Origin: Nocardia acididurans
Lineage (GTDB): Bacteria; Actinomycetota; Actinomycetes; Mycobacteriales; Mycobacteriaceae
Direction of reading: 5' to 3'
Length of the DNA: 64,000 bases
NCBI RefSeq assembly: GCF_016741815.1
Contig: NZ_JAERRJ010000002.1
Location: 310,001 to 374,000 of the forward strand
The notes under the pieces are model-generated. The model had not been told where the DNA came from. It worked only from the letters and a program-made list of their open reading frames with translations, and ran no database searches. Within the stretch, counting starts at the first letter, position 1. Each line of letters starts with the position of its first letter. The translations under genes and the position numbers were made by a program. Below, one piece after another: positions 36,178 through 45,770 of this stretch.

Positions 36178-37620
36178 ATGTCGGCGCAGAGACAACCCGG
36201 CTGGGTGCTCGCGGGCCGCTATCGGCTGATCGAACAGCTGGGCAGCGGCGGATTCGGGACCGTGTGGAAGGCGCGCGACGAGCGCCTCGGGGTCGACGTG
36301 GCGGTGAAGGAAGTACTGCTGCCGCCCTCCGAATCACCCGAGGAGCACGCCGAACGGGTGGCGCGGGCCGAACGCGAGGCCCGCAATGCCGCACGCCTGC
36401 GCAACCATCCGAATATCGTGTCCGTTCACGATGTGGTCACCGACGGGGCCACGCCGTGGATCGTCATGCGGCTGGTCTCCGGGCGGTCGCTCAAACAGGT
36501 GCTCGACGCGGAGGGCGCGCTGAGCGTCGCGCAGGCCACCGCCGTCGCCACCGCGCTGCTGCACGCGCTGCGGGCGGCGCACGATGTCGGCGTGATCCAC
36601 CGGGACATCAAACCGGGCAATATTCTGCTCACCGCCGAGGGTGAGGTGCTGCTCACCGATTTCGGGACCGCCCGGCATCACTCCGATCACACGCTCACCG
36701 CCAAAGAGACGATCATCGGCTCGTTCGAATACATGGCGCCCGAACGCATCGACGGCGACGACACCCCGGCGGGCGATCTGTACTCGCTCGGCGTCACGCT
36801 CTACCACGCCGTGGAGGGGATCTCGCCGTTCCGGCGCACCAGTATTCAGGGGACCATGAAGGCGGTCATGTTCGGCACCGCTCCCCCGCCCGCCCGCGCC
36901 GGAGCGCTCGCCGCGCTCATCACCCGGCTCATGGACAAACGCCCCGAGGCGCGCCCCTCGCTCGCCCATGCCGTGGAGATCCTCACCGCGCCAACCCAGT
37001 CGACCGCCGCCGCCCCGAAACCCGCACCGGCAGCGGAGGTTCCGCGCACCACCGGCGCGGGACGCCGCCGCCGGGAGGTCAAACAACTGCTGGCCCGCGC
37101 CCGCGACCACCAGAAGCGCGGCGACCGCGGCGAAGCCGAACGCCTGCTGCGCCAGGCCGCCGCCACCGACGACGCCCTCTCCATGTACTTCCTGGCCCGC
37201 GCCCTCGAAAACCGCGGCGCGCGTACCGAAGCCGAACGCTGGTACCGCAAAGCCTCCGAGAACGGTGAAACCCTCTCGATGGTCACCCTCGGCCACATGT
37301 TCCTCAACGCCGGCGACCTCGGCCAGGCCGCCTACTGGTACCGCCGCTACGTCGACCACGGCCACACCATCGGCAAGGTCTACCTCGCCGCCGTCCACGA
37401 AGCCCGCGACGAGGACCACCACGCCGAACTCCTCTACCGCGAGGTCGAACGCGACGGCGACAAGGTCGCCCTCATGGCCCTCGGCGACCACTGGCGCAAG
37501 CACGGCCGCACCGACGACGCCAGACGCGTGTACGCCAAATCCGCACAGACCGGCCACAGCCCCGCGAAAGCCGCCCTGGCGGAACTGGAATCCGGCCGAA
37601 GACCTACCCCACCGCCCTGA
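36178..37620 (+). CDS. Soluble Ser/Thr kinase fused to TPR/Sel1-like repeats
   Basis: 480 residues. The kinase domain at 1-270 has GSGGFG, K44, HRDIKPGN with D143 and DFG 161-163. There is no membrane helix. After a Pro/Ala linker, residues 300-475 hold Sel1-like repeats (EAERWYRKASENGETLSMVTLGHMF, AAYWYRRYVDHGHTIGKVYLA in pieces) that would bind partners or substrates. ATG 36178 follows a GGGAG site. The 215-bp upstream interval carries no gene. The kinase is cytosolic and may work in a complex built by its repeats. Confidence 0.92.
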   Translation: MSAQRQPGWVLAGRYRLIEQLGSGGFGTVWKARDERLGVDVAVKEVLLPPSESPEEHAERVARAEREARNAARLRNHPNIVSVHDVVTDGATPWIVMRLVSGRSLKQVLDAEGALSVAQATAVATALLHALRAAHDVGVIHRDIKPGNILLTAEGEVLLTDFGTARHHSDHTLTAKETIIGSFEYMAPERIDGDDTPAGDLYSLGVTLYHAVEGISPFRRTSIQGTMKAVMFGTAPPPARAGALAALITRLMDKRPEARPSLAHAVEILTAPTQSTAAAPKPAPAAEVPRTTGAGRRRREVKQLLARARDHQKRGDRGEAERLLRQAAATDDALSMYFLARALENRGARTEAERWYRKASENGETLSMVTLGHMFLNAGDLGQAAYWYRRYVDHGHTIGKVYLAAVHEARDEDHHAELLYREVERDGDKVALMALGDHWRKHGRTDDARRVYAKSAQTGHSPAKAALAELESGRRPTPPP

Positions 37621-37688
37621 ACCGTCACCGAGATCCACTCTCCCGCACTGACTGTCGGCCACCTCGGCACACCGCATACCCGTCCAGC

Positions 37689-37800
37689 GTGGCTGGGTGC
37701 CTGGGTGGCTGGGTGGCTGGGTGGCTGCGTGGCTGCGTGGCAGCGTGGCAGCGTGGCAGCGTGGCAGCGTGGCAGCGTGGCAGCGTGGCAGCGTGGCAGG
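37689..37800. repeat. 8-bp tandem repeat, 14 units
   Basis: Fourteen consecutive 8-base units: four of the gtggctgg type (one reads gtgcctgg), two gtggctgc, seven gtggcagc and a last gtggcagg. The array ends 3 bp from the stop codon of the nitrilase-like gene, so it is its 3' untranslated region, and lies 68 bp after the kinase stop. The drift from one variant to the next along the array suggests slippage growth. The unit is not a multiple of three. Confidence 0.9.
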
Positions 37801-37803
37801 AGA

Positions 37804-38751
37804 CTACTGCGCGACGTGCGTGGGCTCCTTGGCACGCCGATGCTTTCGGTACCAGCGACGACCGGCCGCGCCGTCGGCGTGCCAGGCGAAGGCGGCGACC
37901 GCGCCGCGATCACGTAACCAGAAACCCTTGGGCGGGACGGCAATCGGCGGCTGACTGCCTATCGTCACCTCGGCGATGACATGACCGGGGCCGGAGGTGT
38001 GGTCGCGGTAGGCCAGGGTGCTTCCGTCGGCCGCCACGACGGACGCGCCGCCCTCGAAGTGGCCGCGGTAGGGCAGCGGGGCGAACGCCACCCGGCACGA
38101 CAGCGATCCGCAGTGCGCGCCGTGCACCACGGGAGCGCCCACCAGCCCCGCGAACTCGGCCACCGCGCGCCGCGCATTCGCGGCATTGCCGGCTTCCTGC
38201 TGTCGCATCAGCGCACCCGGGTACCAGTTGCCGGGCACCGACCACCACCCCGATCCGCCGACCACCAGATCCACTTCCCCGCACAGCCGGTGCACGGTCT
38301 GAGTGCGCATGAACTCCCAGCACACCACCGCACCCGCGGCCCATCCCGCACCGGTGTCGATCACGCCGGAATCATCCCCGCCGATGTAGAAGGCGTTCTC
38401 CCACATGGTCGGCAGATCCTTGTCGTGCCGCCCGAGGATCCGCCCGTCCGGCCCCGCCAGCAGATAGGCATTACGGCATTCGCCGTCGGGATCGTCGCAC
38501 AGGAAGGATCCGCCGAGATGGATCCCGTGCCGCCGCGCGGTTTCGGCGAGGAAGACGGTGGCCGCACCGTCCGGCGGCAGCGCGGCCTCCGCCAGTTCGG
38601 GAACGAAACCTATTCCGGTGGTGAAGAACTCGGGAAGCGCCACCACCTCCGCGCCCTCCGCACACGCCGCGGCGACCAGGCGTTCGCACGCGGCGAGATT
38701 GTCGTCCACCGCGCCGAGGCGGGCATCGAGCTGTACTGCGGCGACTCGCAT
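37804..38751 (-). CDS. Carbon-nitrogen hydrolase (nitrilase superfamily amidase)
   Basis: The 315-residue protein has the catalytic triad of the family: E41 in ALPEFFTTG, K111 in RHDKDLPT and C144 in AVVCWEFMR. Branch members hydrolyse amides or carbamoyl-amines rather than nitriles. The substrate is unknown; N-carbamoyl amines or simple amides are possible. ATG 38751 matches the family N-terminus MRVAAVQLDARLG; a GTG 18 bases earlier is in frame. The gene ends next to the 8-bp tandem array. Confidence 0.88.
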   Translation of the reverse strand: MRVAAVQLDARLGAVDDNLAACERLVAAACAEGAEVVALPEFFTTGIGFVPELAEAALPPDGAATVFLAETARRHGIHLGGSFLCDDPDGECRNAYLLAGPDGRILGRHDKDLPTMWENAFYIGGDDSGVIDTGAGWAAGAVVCWEFMRTQTVHRLCGEVDLVVGGSGWWSVPGNWYPGALMRQQEAGNAANARRAVAEFAGLVGAPVVHGAHCGSLSCRVAFAPLPYRGHFEGGASVVAADGSTLAYRDHTSGPGHVIAEVTIGSQPPIAVPPKGFWLRDRGAVAAFAWHADGAAGRRWYRKHRRAKEPTHVAQ

Positions 38752-38877
38752 ACCCCGATCATCCCGCACCGGCGGCCCTCACGCCGCGGGCTCGCGAAAT
38801 CCTTTCAGCCCCTTGCCGGATGACCCGGGGCGCTCGCGCGCAACCGAAGTTCGCGCGCACCGGCGGTGGAAACCGCG

Positions 38878-39693
38878 CTAGCGGACGCTGCTGCCGAGCA
38901 TGGAGAGCAGGGCCTGCAGTTCGGGAGGCAGGGCCGGGAGGCCGGGTGGGACAACGACATTCGGGTTGTCGCCGGGGCGCTGGGGGGTACCGCGATGGGC
39001 GGCGTCGGGGACGCGGGCGGGGCAGGCGGTGCCGGGGACGGTGACGCGTTCGAAGTGCCACCACTCGTTGTCGAAGGTGCGGCACAGGCCCCAGCGGTAC
39101 CCGTTGTCCTCGAGCCATTGCGCGCCGGAGCGCGGGCCCACGTCGATGGCCTGGCCGGAGACGTGGGTGGACTCCTCGGGCGGGAGGACCCACTTGCGGG
39201 TTTCGTCAGGGCTGCCGTAGGTGGCGAGGCCGTCTTCCCACAGGGCCTGCTGTTCGGCGGGCGAGCGGTAGCCGGAGTTGACGTACAGGGAAACGCCCTG
39301 GGCCTGTGCCTCCGCCGCGGCCGCGTTGTAGGCCGCGGCGAGTTGCGGGTCCAGGCCGTCGGTGCCCGCGATGGCGGTGGCCGACGGCAGGGCGGGTTCG
39401 GCGGGTACGAGGAGGGCCGCAAGCGCCGCCGGGTCCGCGAGCAGAGCCGCGACCGTCGCCGCATCCACGCGCGTGACCGTGATCGGCCCCGCGAATGCCG
39501 GAATCGAGGCCGGACCTGCCGGTGCCGACGCACCCGGTTCGGCCGGTGCCGCCGGAGCGGCTGCGCCGGGCTCAGCGGGCGCCGCCGGGGCCGCATGCGC
39601 TGCGGGGGCGATCGCGGTGACGGGCAGCACGGCCCCGGTCAGACCTGCTCCCGCGCACAGCATGATCGCTGCCGCCCGGCGTTGCACCCGCAT
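38878..39693 (-). CDS. Secreted D-alanyl-D-alanine carboxypeptidase, VanY/M15 family
   Basis: The 271-residue protein starts with a signal peptide (RRAAAIMLCAGAGLTGAVLPV ending AHA) and a Pro/Ala linker with the repeated unit APAAPAEPGA. The M15 peptidase motifs are YVNSGYRSPAEQQALW, STHVSGQAIDVGP (zinc His and Asp) and EWWHFE. It would trim D-Ala from peptidoglycan stem peptides outside the membrane. A Pro-rich tail follows. The fumarase gene lies 15 bp upstream on the same strand. Confidence 0.9.
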   Translation of the reverse strand: MRVQRRAAAIMLCAGAGLTGAVLPVTAIAPAAHAAPAAPAEPGAAAPAAPAEPGASAPAGPASIPAFAGPITVTRVDAATVAALLADPAALAALLVPAEPALPSATAIAGTDGLDPQLAAAYNAAAAEAQAQGVSLYVNSGYRSPAEQQALWEDGLATYGSPDETRKWVLPPEESTHVSGQAIDVGPRSGAQWLEDNGYRWGLCRTFDNEWWHFERVTVPGTACPARVPDAAHRGTPQRPGDNPNVVVPPGLPALPPELQALLSMLGSSVR

Positions 39694-39708
39694 TCGACAG
39701 CCTCCGGC

Positions 39709-41385
<1,677 letters not shown>

Positions 41386-41558
41386 TAGTCGCACTCCTCG
41401 AGCAGGGCTGGGGGCTGTCAGCCAACGGTTCAAGCAGAACGACAATACCGAGCGCCGCCGAGCCGCCCGAGGGCGGCCGATCCCTACGCCCGCGCACCGG
41501 CCACCGCGCCGTTCTCCCGGCAGCGCGGTTCCGGCACGCCGAGGTCTGCACGCGCATT

Positions 41559-41578
41559 TGCACTTGCATCTGCATGCA
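41559..41578. promoter_or_regulatory. Phased TGCA motifs before the XRE/DUF5753 gene
   Basis: TGCA occurs at 41559, 41565 and 41571 with a 6-base period and again at 41575, with another at 41548. The cluster lies 45 bp before GTG 41622 in the fumarase/XRE divergent interval and could be an operator. No -35/-10 pair was convincing. Confidence 0.3.
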
Positions 41579-41621
41579 CGAACCCGGTGCCCGCGACGCC
41601 CGACCGTGCCAGACTCGGTGC

Positions 41622-42524
41622 GTGACCATCCCGCCCACCACCCGCCGGCGCCGGATGACGAAGCCGGGCCGAGTCCAAACCCTCAGGAAGCCAAGGGCTT
41701 TGCCCGCCATCCTGGGCGCGGAGTTCAAGCGGCTGCGCCTGGCGGCGCACATCACCCAGCAGCGCACGGGCAACAACCTCTACTTCAACCCCTCCAAGAT
41801 CAGCCGATTGGAGTCCGGGCGCAGCCGGTTCCTGGAGAGCGACGTCTCGAAACTGCTGTGCCAGTATCGGGTTCCGCCCCGGGAGCATCCGCGATATCTG
41901 GCCTGGGGGCGCAGCGTGCACAACCCGTGGTGGCCCGACACCTCCGGCGGACCCGACGGCGGCGGACTGCAGCATCTGCTGGATCTCGCCCGCCACCGGC
42001 TGATCCGGCGCTACGAGACCGCCGCCATCCCGGAGCTGCTGCAGACCCCCGCCTACGCCCGCGCCGCGCTGAGCCTGACCTACCCCGACCTACCCGACCA
42101 CGAACTCGATCTCCTACGCGACGCCCGCATCCGCGGGCAGTGGATCCTGAACACCGAGCACGCGCCCACCCTGTGGCTGGTCATCGAGGAGGCCGCACTG
42201 CTGCGGCCCATCGCCGAATCCGCCGACTGGCAGGCACAACTCACCCACCTGTCGCAGCTGGCGCGACGTCCGCGCCTGGTTGTCCAGGTGCTCCCGACTC
42301 GCGGGTGCGGCCCGGCCACCATCGACCACTCCTTCACCTACCACCGCTTCGCGGACCCGCACCTACCCGATCTGGCCTGCGTTCGCGAACTGACCGGCAC
42401 GCACTGCCACGACCAGCCGCAGGAGACCGACCGCTACCTGCAGGCCGCCGATCAGCTGGCCCAGCTGGCACTATCGCCCGCGGACTCGCTCGCCTACATC
42501 AGCGCGCTACGGCGAGCGGCCTGA
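41622..42524 (+). CDS. XRE-family regulator with DUF5753 domain
   Basis: From GTG 41622 the protein has 300 residues. The helix-turn-helix is at about 30-70 ([33 protein letters not shown]). The remainder is the DUF5753 fold: [43 protein letters not shown] and the final [16 protein letters not shown]. Such proteins are abundant in actinomycetes, often paired with a DUF397 gene, which is absent here. ATG 41655 is a shorter start. The target is unknown. Confidence 0.88.
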   Translation: MTIPPTTRRRRMTKPGRVQTLRKPRALPAILGAEFKRLRLAAHITQQRTGNNLYFNPSKISRLESGRSRFLESDVSKLLCQYRVPPREHPRYLAWGRSVHNPWWPDTSGGPDGGGLQHLLDLARHRLIRRYETAAIPELLQTPAYARAALSLTYPDLPDHELDLLRDARIRGQWILNTEHAPTLWLVIEEAALLRPIAESADWQAQLTHLSQLARRPRLVVQVLPTRGCGPATIDHSFTYHRFADPHLPDLACVRELTGTHCHDQPQETDRYLQAADQLAQLALSPADSLAYISALRRAA

Positions 42525-42540
42525 GCGGCCGACAGGTACA

Positions 42541-42556
42541 GGTTGCACCTTCAACC
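42541..42556. promoter_or_regulatory. Inverted repeat before the MarR gene, candidate autoregulatory site
   Basis: ggttg and caacc flank a 6-base spacer, 53 bp before the MarR start codon. TTG-N6-CAA is a common MarR-type operator form. Confidence 0.4.
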
Positions 42557-42608
42557 GAGGCGGTGTTACCTGTGATGATGCGCTTGTCCGCGGTGGGGAG
42601 GAATTAGC

Positions 42609-43112
42609 ATGGGATCAGAACCCGGGAGTGGAACCGTGACCGAACCCCGTTGGCTCGATGATGTCGAGACACGTGCGTGGCTGGGATTCGTGTTCACCCG
42701 CGACCTCATCGCCGCCGCGGTCGGACGTGATTCCCTGCGCGAATCCAACCTCACCTATGTGGAATACACGGTGCTGGCCCGGCTGGCCGACGCGCCCGAC
42801 CATCGACGCAGTTTCGCCGAACTCGCCTCGGTGCTGGAGTGGTCGCAGAGCCGGCTCTCGCACCAGATCACCCGGATGGAGAAGCGCGGGCTGGTGGCCC
42901 GCGAATCGGTGCCCGACGATGCCCGCCGGACCGCCGCCTGCCTCACCGACAAGGGAGAACAGGTACTAGCCGGAGCCGCGCCCATGCACGTCGACAGCGT
43001 GCGCCGGCACATGATCGACGTCCTCGACAAGGGACAGCTGGCGGCGCTCGCCGATATCTACGACACGCTGCTCGCCCACCATCGAAGACCGGCGACGCGG
43101 AACCCCAGCTGA
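42609..43112 (+). CDS. MarR-family transcriptional regulator
   Basis: The 167-residue protein has the MarR winged helix: FAELASVLEWSQSRLSHQI, RMEKRGLVARESVPDDARRTAACLTDKG and dimerisation helices at both ends. ATG 42609 follows GGGGAGGAA. The ligand is unknown. It stands 169 bp ahead of the Rsb stress operon on the same strand and might modulate it or only itself; a TTG-N6-CAA repeat lies upstream. Confidence 0.92.
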   Translation: MGSEPGSGTVTEPRWLDDVETRAWLGFVFTRDLIAAAVGRDSLRESNLTYVEYTVLARLADAPDHRRSFAELASVLEWSQSRLSHQITRMEKRGLVARESVPDDARRTAACLTDKGEQVLAGAAPMHVDSVRRHMIDVLDKGQLAALADIYDTLLAHHRRPATRNPS

Positions 43113-43133
43113 CGAAAACCCGCATTCACCGGC

Positions 43134-43165
43134 GTTTGGTTTGGCAGACATCGGGTACTGGGTAA
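43134..43165 (+). promoter_or_regulatory. SigF/SigB-like promoter before the Rsb operon
   Basis: GTTT at 43134-43137 is followed after 15 bases by GGGTAC (43153-43158). A second GTTT at 43139-43142 is followed after 17 bases by GGGTAA (43160-43165). Both fit the GTTT-N14-17-GGGTA pattern of actinobacterial SigF/SigB-type promoters. The distance to the rsbR start is about 117 bp. Confidence 0.5.
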
Positions 43166-43281
43166 GACTAGGCTCGGCACCGGCTTCCGACGGCGGTCGG
43201 CACCGAGCACACGGTCGGCAACTTCGGCGACCGAGAAGTTGAGCATCCGACCTGGCCTTGGCGAAAGGGGCAGGAGTTTCC

Positions 43282-44184
43282 ATGTCCGACGTGTCGTCCA
43301 TCGACCACCTCTCGGCGAATTCGCTGCCCGCGGGTTCCGTCGACAATCTGCTCCCGCAGCTGGTCGAGCACCTGCGGCAGAACCGCACCGAACTGCGCGA
43401 AGAGTGGGCGCGTCGCATTACCGACGCCCAGCTGCTCACCGCCATGACCCCGGAGGAGATCTTCTCCGAGGCCACCTCGATCTTCGACAACTACGTCGAG
43501 GTGCTCGAGACCGGTAGCGTCGAAGCCCTGCAGGCCTACGCCCGCGACCTGTCCGAACGCATCATCCCCCGAGGCGTCGAAACCGACGAGGTCCTCGGCA
43601 TCGTGCTGCTGCTCCGAGATGTGCTGGCGCGCTCGCTGTTCGAGAAGTACCAGACGAATTTCGAACTGCTGAACCAGGTGCTGGACGCCTACGAACCGGC
43701 CGCCAACCGCATCGCCAACACCGTGGGCGTGTCGTTCGTGCAGGAGCGCGAGCGCGTCATCCGCCAGCAGCAGGAAGCCATCCGCGAGCTGTCCACGCCC
43801 GTGCTCCAGGTGCGCGAGCAGCTGCTGATCCTCCCCATCATCGGCGTGCTCGACTCACAGCGCGCCCGCCAGCTCACCGAACAGCTGCTGCGCGCCATCC
43901 GCGCCAACCGCGCCAAGGTGGTCGTCATCGACATCACCGGTGTGCCGGCCATCGACTCCACCGTGGCCAACCACCTGGTGCAGACCGTGGACGCGTCGGG
44001 CCTGATGGGTGCGAGCGTCATCATCACCGGCCTGTCCTCGGAGATCGCGCTCACGCTGGTGACCATCGGCCTGGACCTGTCCAAGATGAACGCCGTCGGC
44101 GACCTCCAGGGCGGTATCGAAGAGGCGGAACGCCTGCTCGGCTACGAGGTTTCGCGCGTCACCGACCGCGACGCCGGAAGGTAA
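43282..44184 (+). CDS. rsbR: RsbR-like stressosome protein with C-terminal STAS domain
   Basis: The 300-residue protein has an all-helical globin-like N-terminal domain (RQNRTELREEWARRI ... ANTVGVSFVQERERVIRQQQEAIREL) and a STAS domain from about 172. The phospho-acceptor position is S226 in AIDSTVANHL, where the Bacillus protein has Thr171. Together with RsbS it would build the stressosome core and hold RsbT. ATG 43282 follows GGCAGGAG. It is first in the operon rsbR-rsbS-rsbT-rsbX. Confidence 0.92.
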   Translation: MSDVSSIDHLSANSLPAGSVDNLLPQLVEHLRQNRTELREEWARRITDAQLLTAMTPEEIFSEATSIFDNYVEVLETGSVEALQAYARDLSERIIPRGVETDEVLGIVLLLRDVLARSLFEKYQTNFELLNQVLDAYEPAANRIANTVGVSFVQERERVIRQQQEAIRELSTPVLQVREQLLILPIIGVLDSQRARQLTEQLLRAIRANRAKVVVIDITGVPAIDSTVANHLVQTVDASGLMGASVIITGLSSEIALTLVTIGLDLSKMNAVGDLQGGIEEAERLLGYEVSRVTDRDAGR

Positions 44185-44199
44185 CCCGGGAATCCGCAG

Positions 44200-44589
44200 A
44201 TGCCGGTACCCATTCTGAAGCAGGGCACCTATCTCATCGCGTCGGTGCAATCGGCACTCACCGACGCCGATACCGAGTCCTTGCAGGACGACTTGATGAA
44301 GTACGTCAGCAAGTACCGGGCTCAGGGAATCATCGTCGATCTCACCGCAATTGACGTAATGGACTCCTTCGCCGCCAGATCGCTGCGTACCATCGCCCAC
44401 ATGACCAAGCTTCGCGGCGCGGAAACGGTCATCGTGGGCCTGCAGCCCGAAGTCGCGTTCGCCATGGTCCAACTCGGTTTGACCTTCGAGGACATGCATA
44501 CCGCCCTCGACCTCGAGGAAGGACTGGCCTGGCTCAATCGGCAAGTCCCCGACCGCAGTCGACGAGACGGTCGTGATCGTGGCCGCTGA
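44200..44589 (+). CDS. rsbS: RsbS-like STAS antagonist
   Basis: The 129-residue STAS protein contains the RsbS phosphorylation motif VMDSFAARSL with S56. It binds and holds the kinase RsbT until phosphorylated. It starts 15 bp after rsbR, and its 3' end overlaps rsbT by 17 bp. The C-terminal end (DRSRRDGRDRGR) is basic and unlike the Bacillus protein, probably a product of the overlap. Confidence 0.92.
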   Translation: MPVPILKQGTYLIASVQSALTDADTESLQDDLMKYVSKYRAQGIIVDLTAIDVMDSFAARSLRTIAHMTKLRGAETVIVGLQPEVAFAMVQLGLTFEDMHTALDLEEGLAWLNRQVPDRSRRDGRDRGR

Positions 44590-44992
44590 GAGCGTGGTGA
44601 TCGCGGTAAAGGTGTCCAACGACATCGTCACCGCACGGCAGGCGGGGCTCGAGTTGGCAGCCGAACTCGGCTTCTCGCTGTCCGACCGCACCATGATCGC
44701 CACGGCCATCTCCGAAGTGGCCCGCAACATCACCAGTTACGCCGGCACCGGGGAGATCCGGCTCATGATCCAGGACCGGGACGGTCGCCGCTCCATGGTG
44801 GTGCAGGCACAGGACCAGGGACCAGGCATCCTCGACATCGACCGGGCCCTGGAGGACGGCTACTCCACCGGACGCGGCCTGGGCCTCGGACTCCCGGGGG
44901 CGCGTCGCCTCATGGACGGCCTCATCATCAAATCCACGCCTGGCCAAGGCACTCTCGTCGAAATGTGGAAGTGGGTGCCCACCGGTGCGTGA
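44573..44992 (+). CDS. rsbT: RsbT-like serine kinase / phosphatase activator
   Basis: The 139-residue GHKL ATPase has N-box ATAISEVARNITSYAG, G1 DQGPGI and G2 STGRGLGLGLPGARRLMD. RsbT phosphorylates RsbS and RsbR under stress, leaves the complex and activates RsbU. The GTG start at 44573 lies inside rsbS, and the stop overlaps rsbX by 8 bp, so the products are made together. Confidence 0.92.
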   Translation: MIVAAESVVIAVKVSNDIVTARQAGLELAAELGFSLSDRTMIATAISEVARNITSYAGTGEIRLMIQDRDGRRSMVVQAQDQGPGILDIDRALEDGYSTGRGLGLGLPGARRLMDGLIIKSTPGQGTLVEMWKWVPTGA

Positions 44993-45644
44993 GGACGGTT
45001 TCATCGGCACGGTCGAATGGGCCGTCGCCGGTCGCGCACTACCCGGGCAGCGAGTATCCGGTGACCGGTCGGTCATTCTCGACGCGGGCGGCGGCTCGGT
45101 GCTCTTCGCGGTCCTGGACGGGCTCGGGCACGGCGCGGCCGCGGCCGACGCGGCCGACCGTGCGGCACAGGTGCTTTCGGAGAACCGGGCCGAACCACTG
45201 GATGTGCTCATCCTGCTGTGCCACCGCGCCATGGCCGATACCCGCGGCGCCGCCGTCAGTTTGGCGCTCTTCGACTCCGGTGATCGACTGCACTGGCTCG
45301 GCGTCGGCAATGTCGACTCCCGGGTGGTGGCGGCGGCTCCCGGTAAACCGGCGGTGCGAGCGGCCGCCCTGCTGTCCGGCGGCATCGTGGGCTATCTGCT
45401 GCCGCCGAATCTGCAATCGCAGACCGTGCCGGTGCGGCCCGGCGATCTGCTGCTCATGTCCACCGACGGCATCACCAGCGATTTCGCCGACGCCATCGAT
45501 CTGGCCAAGCCGACCTCCGAGATCACCGCCGAAATCCTGGCCCGCCATGCCAAGGACACTGACGATGCTCTTGTTTTGGCGGCCCGCCATCGTGGGCATA
45601 CCAGTTCCCATGCGTTACCCGCACATTCGGACGGTCCGTCATGA
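44985..45644 (+). CDS. rsbX: RsbX-like PP2C phosphatase
   Basis: The 219-residue SpoIIE-type phosphatase has metal-site motifs VLDGLGHGAAAADAADRA and LMSTDGITSDF. RsbX resets the stressosome by removing phosphate from RsbS and RsbR. GTG 44985 overlaps the rsbT stop. The 126-bp gap to the next gene holds a possible 37-codon frame, 45661-45774, that would overlap the next start as ATGA; I do not call it. Confidence 0.9.
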   Translation: MREDGFIGTVEWAVAGRALPGQRVSGDRSVILDAGGGSVLFAVLDGLGHGAAAADAADRAAQVLSENRAEPLDVLILLCHRAMADTRGAAVSLALFDSGDRLHWLGVGNVDSRVVAAAPGKPAVRAAALLSGGIVGYLLPPNLQSQTVPVRPGDLLLMSTDGITSDFADAIDLAKPTSEITAEILARHAKDTDDALVLAARHRGHTSSHALPAHSDGPS

Positions 45645-45770
45645 ACGGCTGGGGCTTGGAATGACACTCGTGGCGGTCTTCAACGATGAGGGCAGCGGCA
45701 TGAACGGTCAGGGGCCGGAGACGGCAGCCCGCGTCACCACGCAGGCCCGCCCATGCCGGATGGACGCGGC

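Noticed and set aside
37689..37979. Frames with repeated WLGG/RGSVAAWQ peptides across the tandem array
   Set aside because: They are translations of the 8-bp repeat in all three phases and have no separate support.
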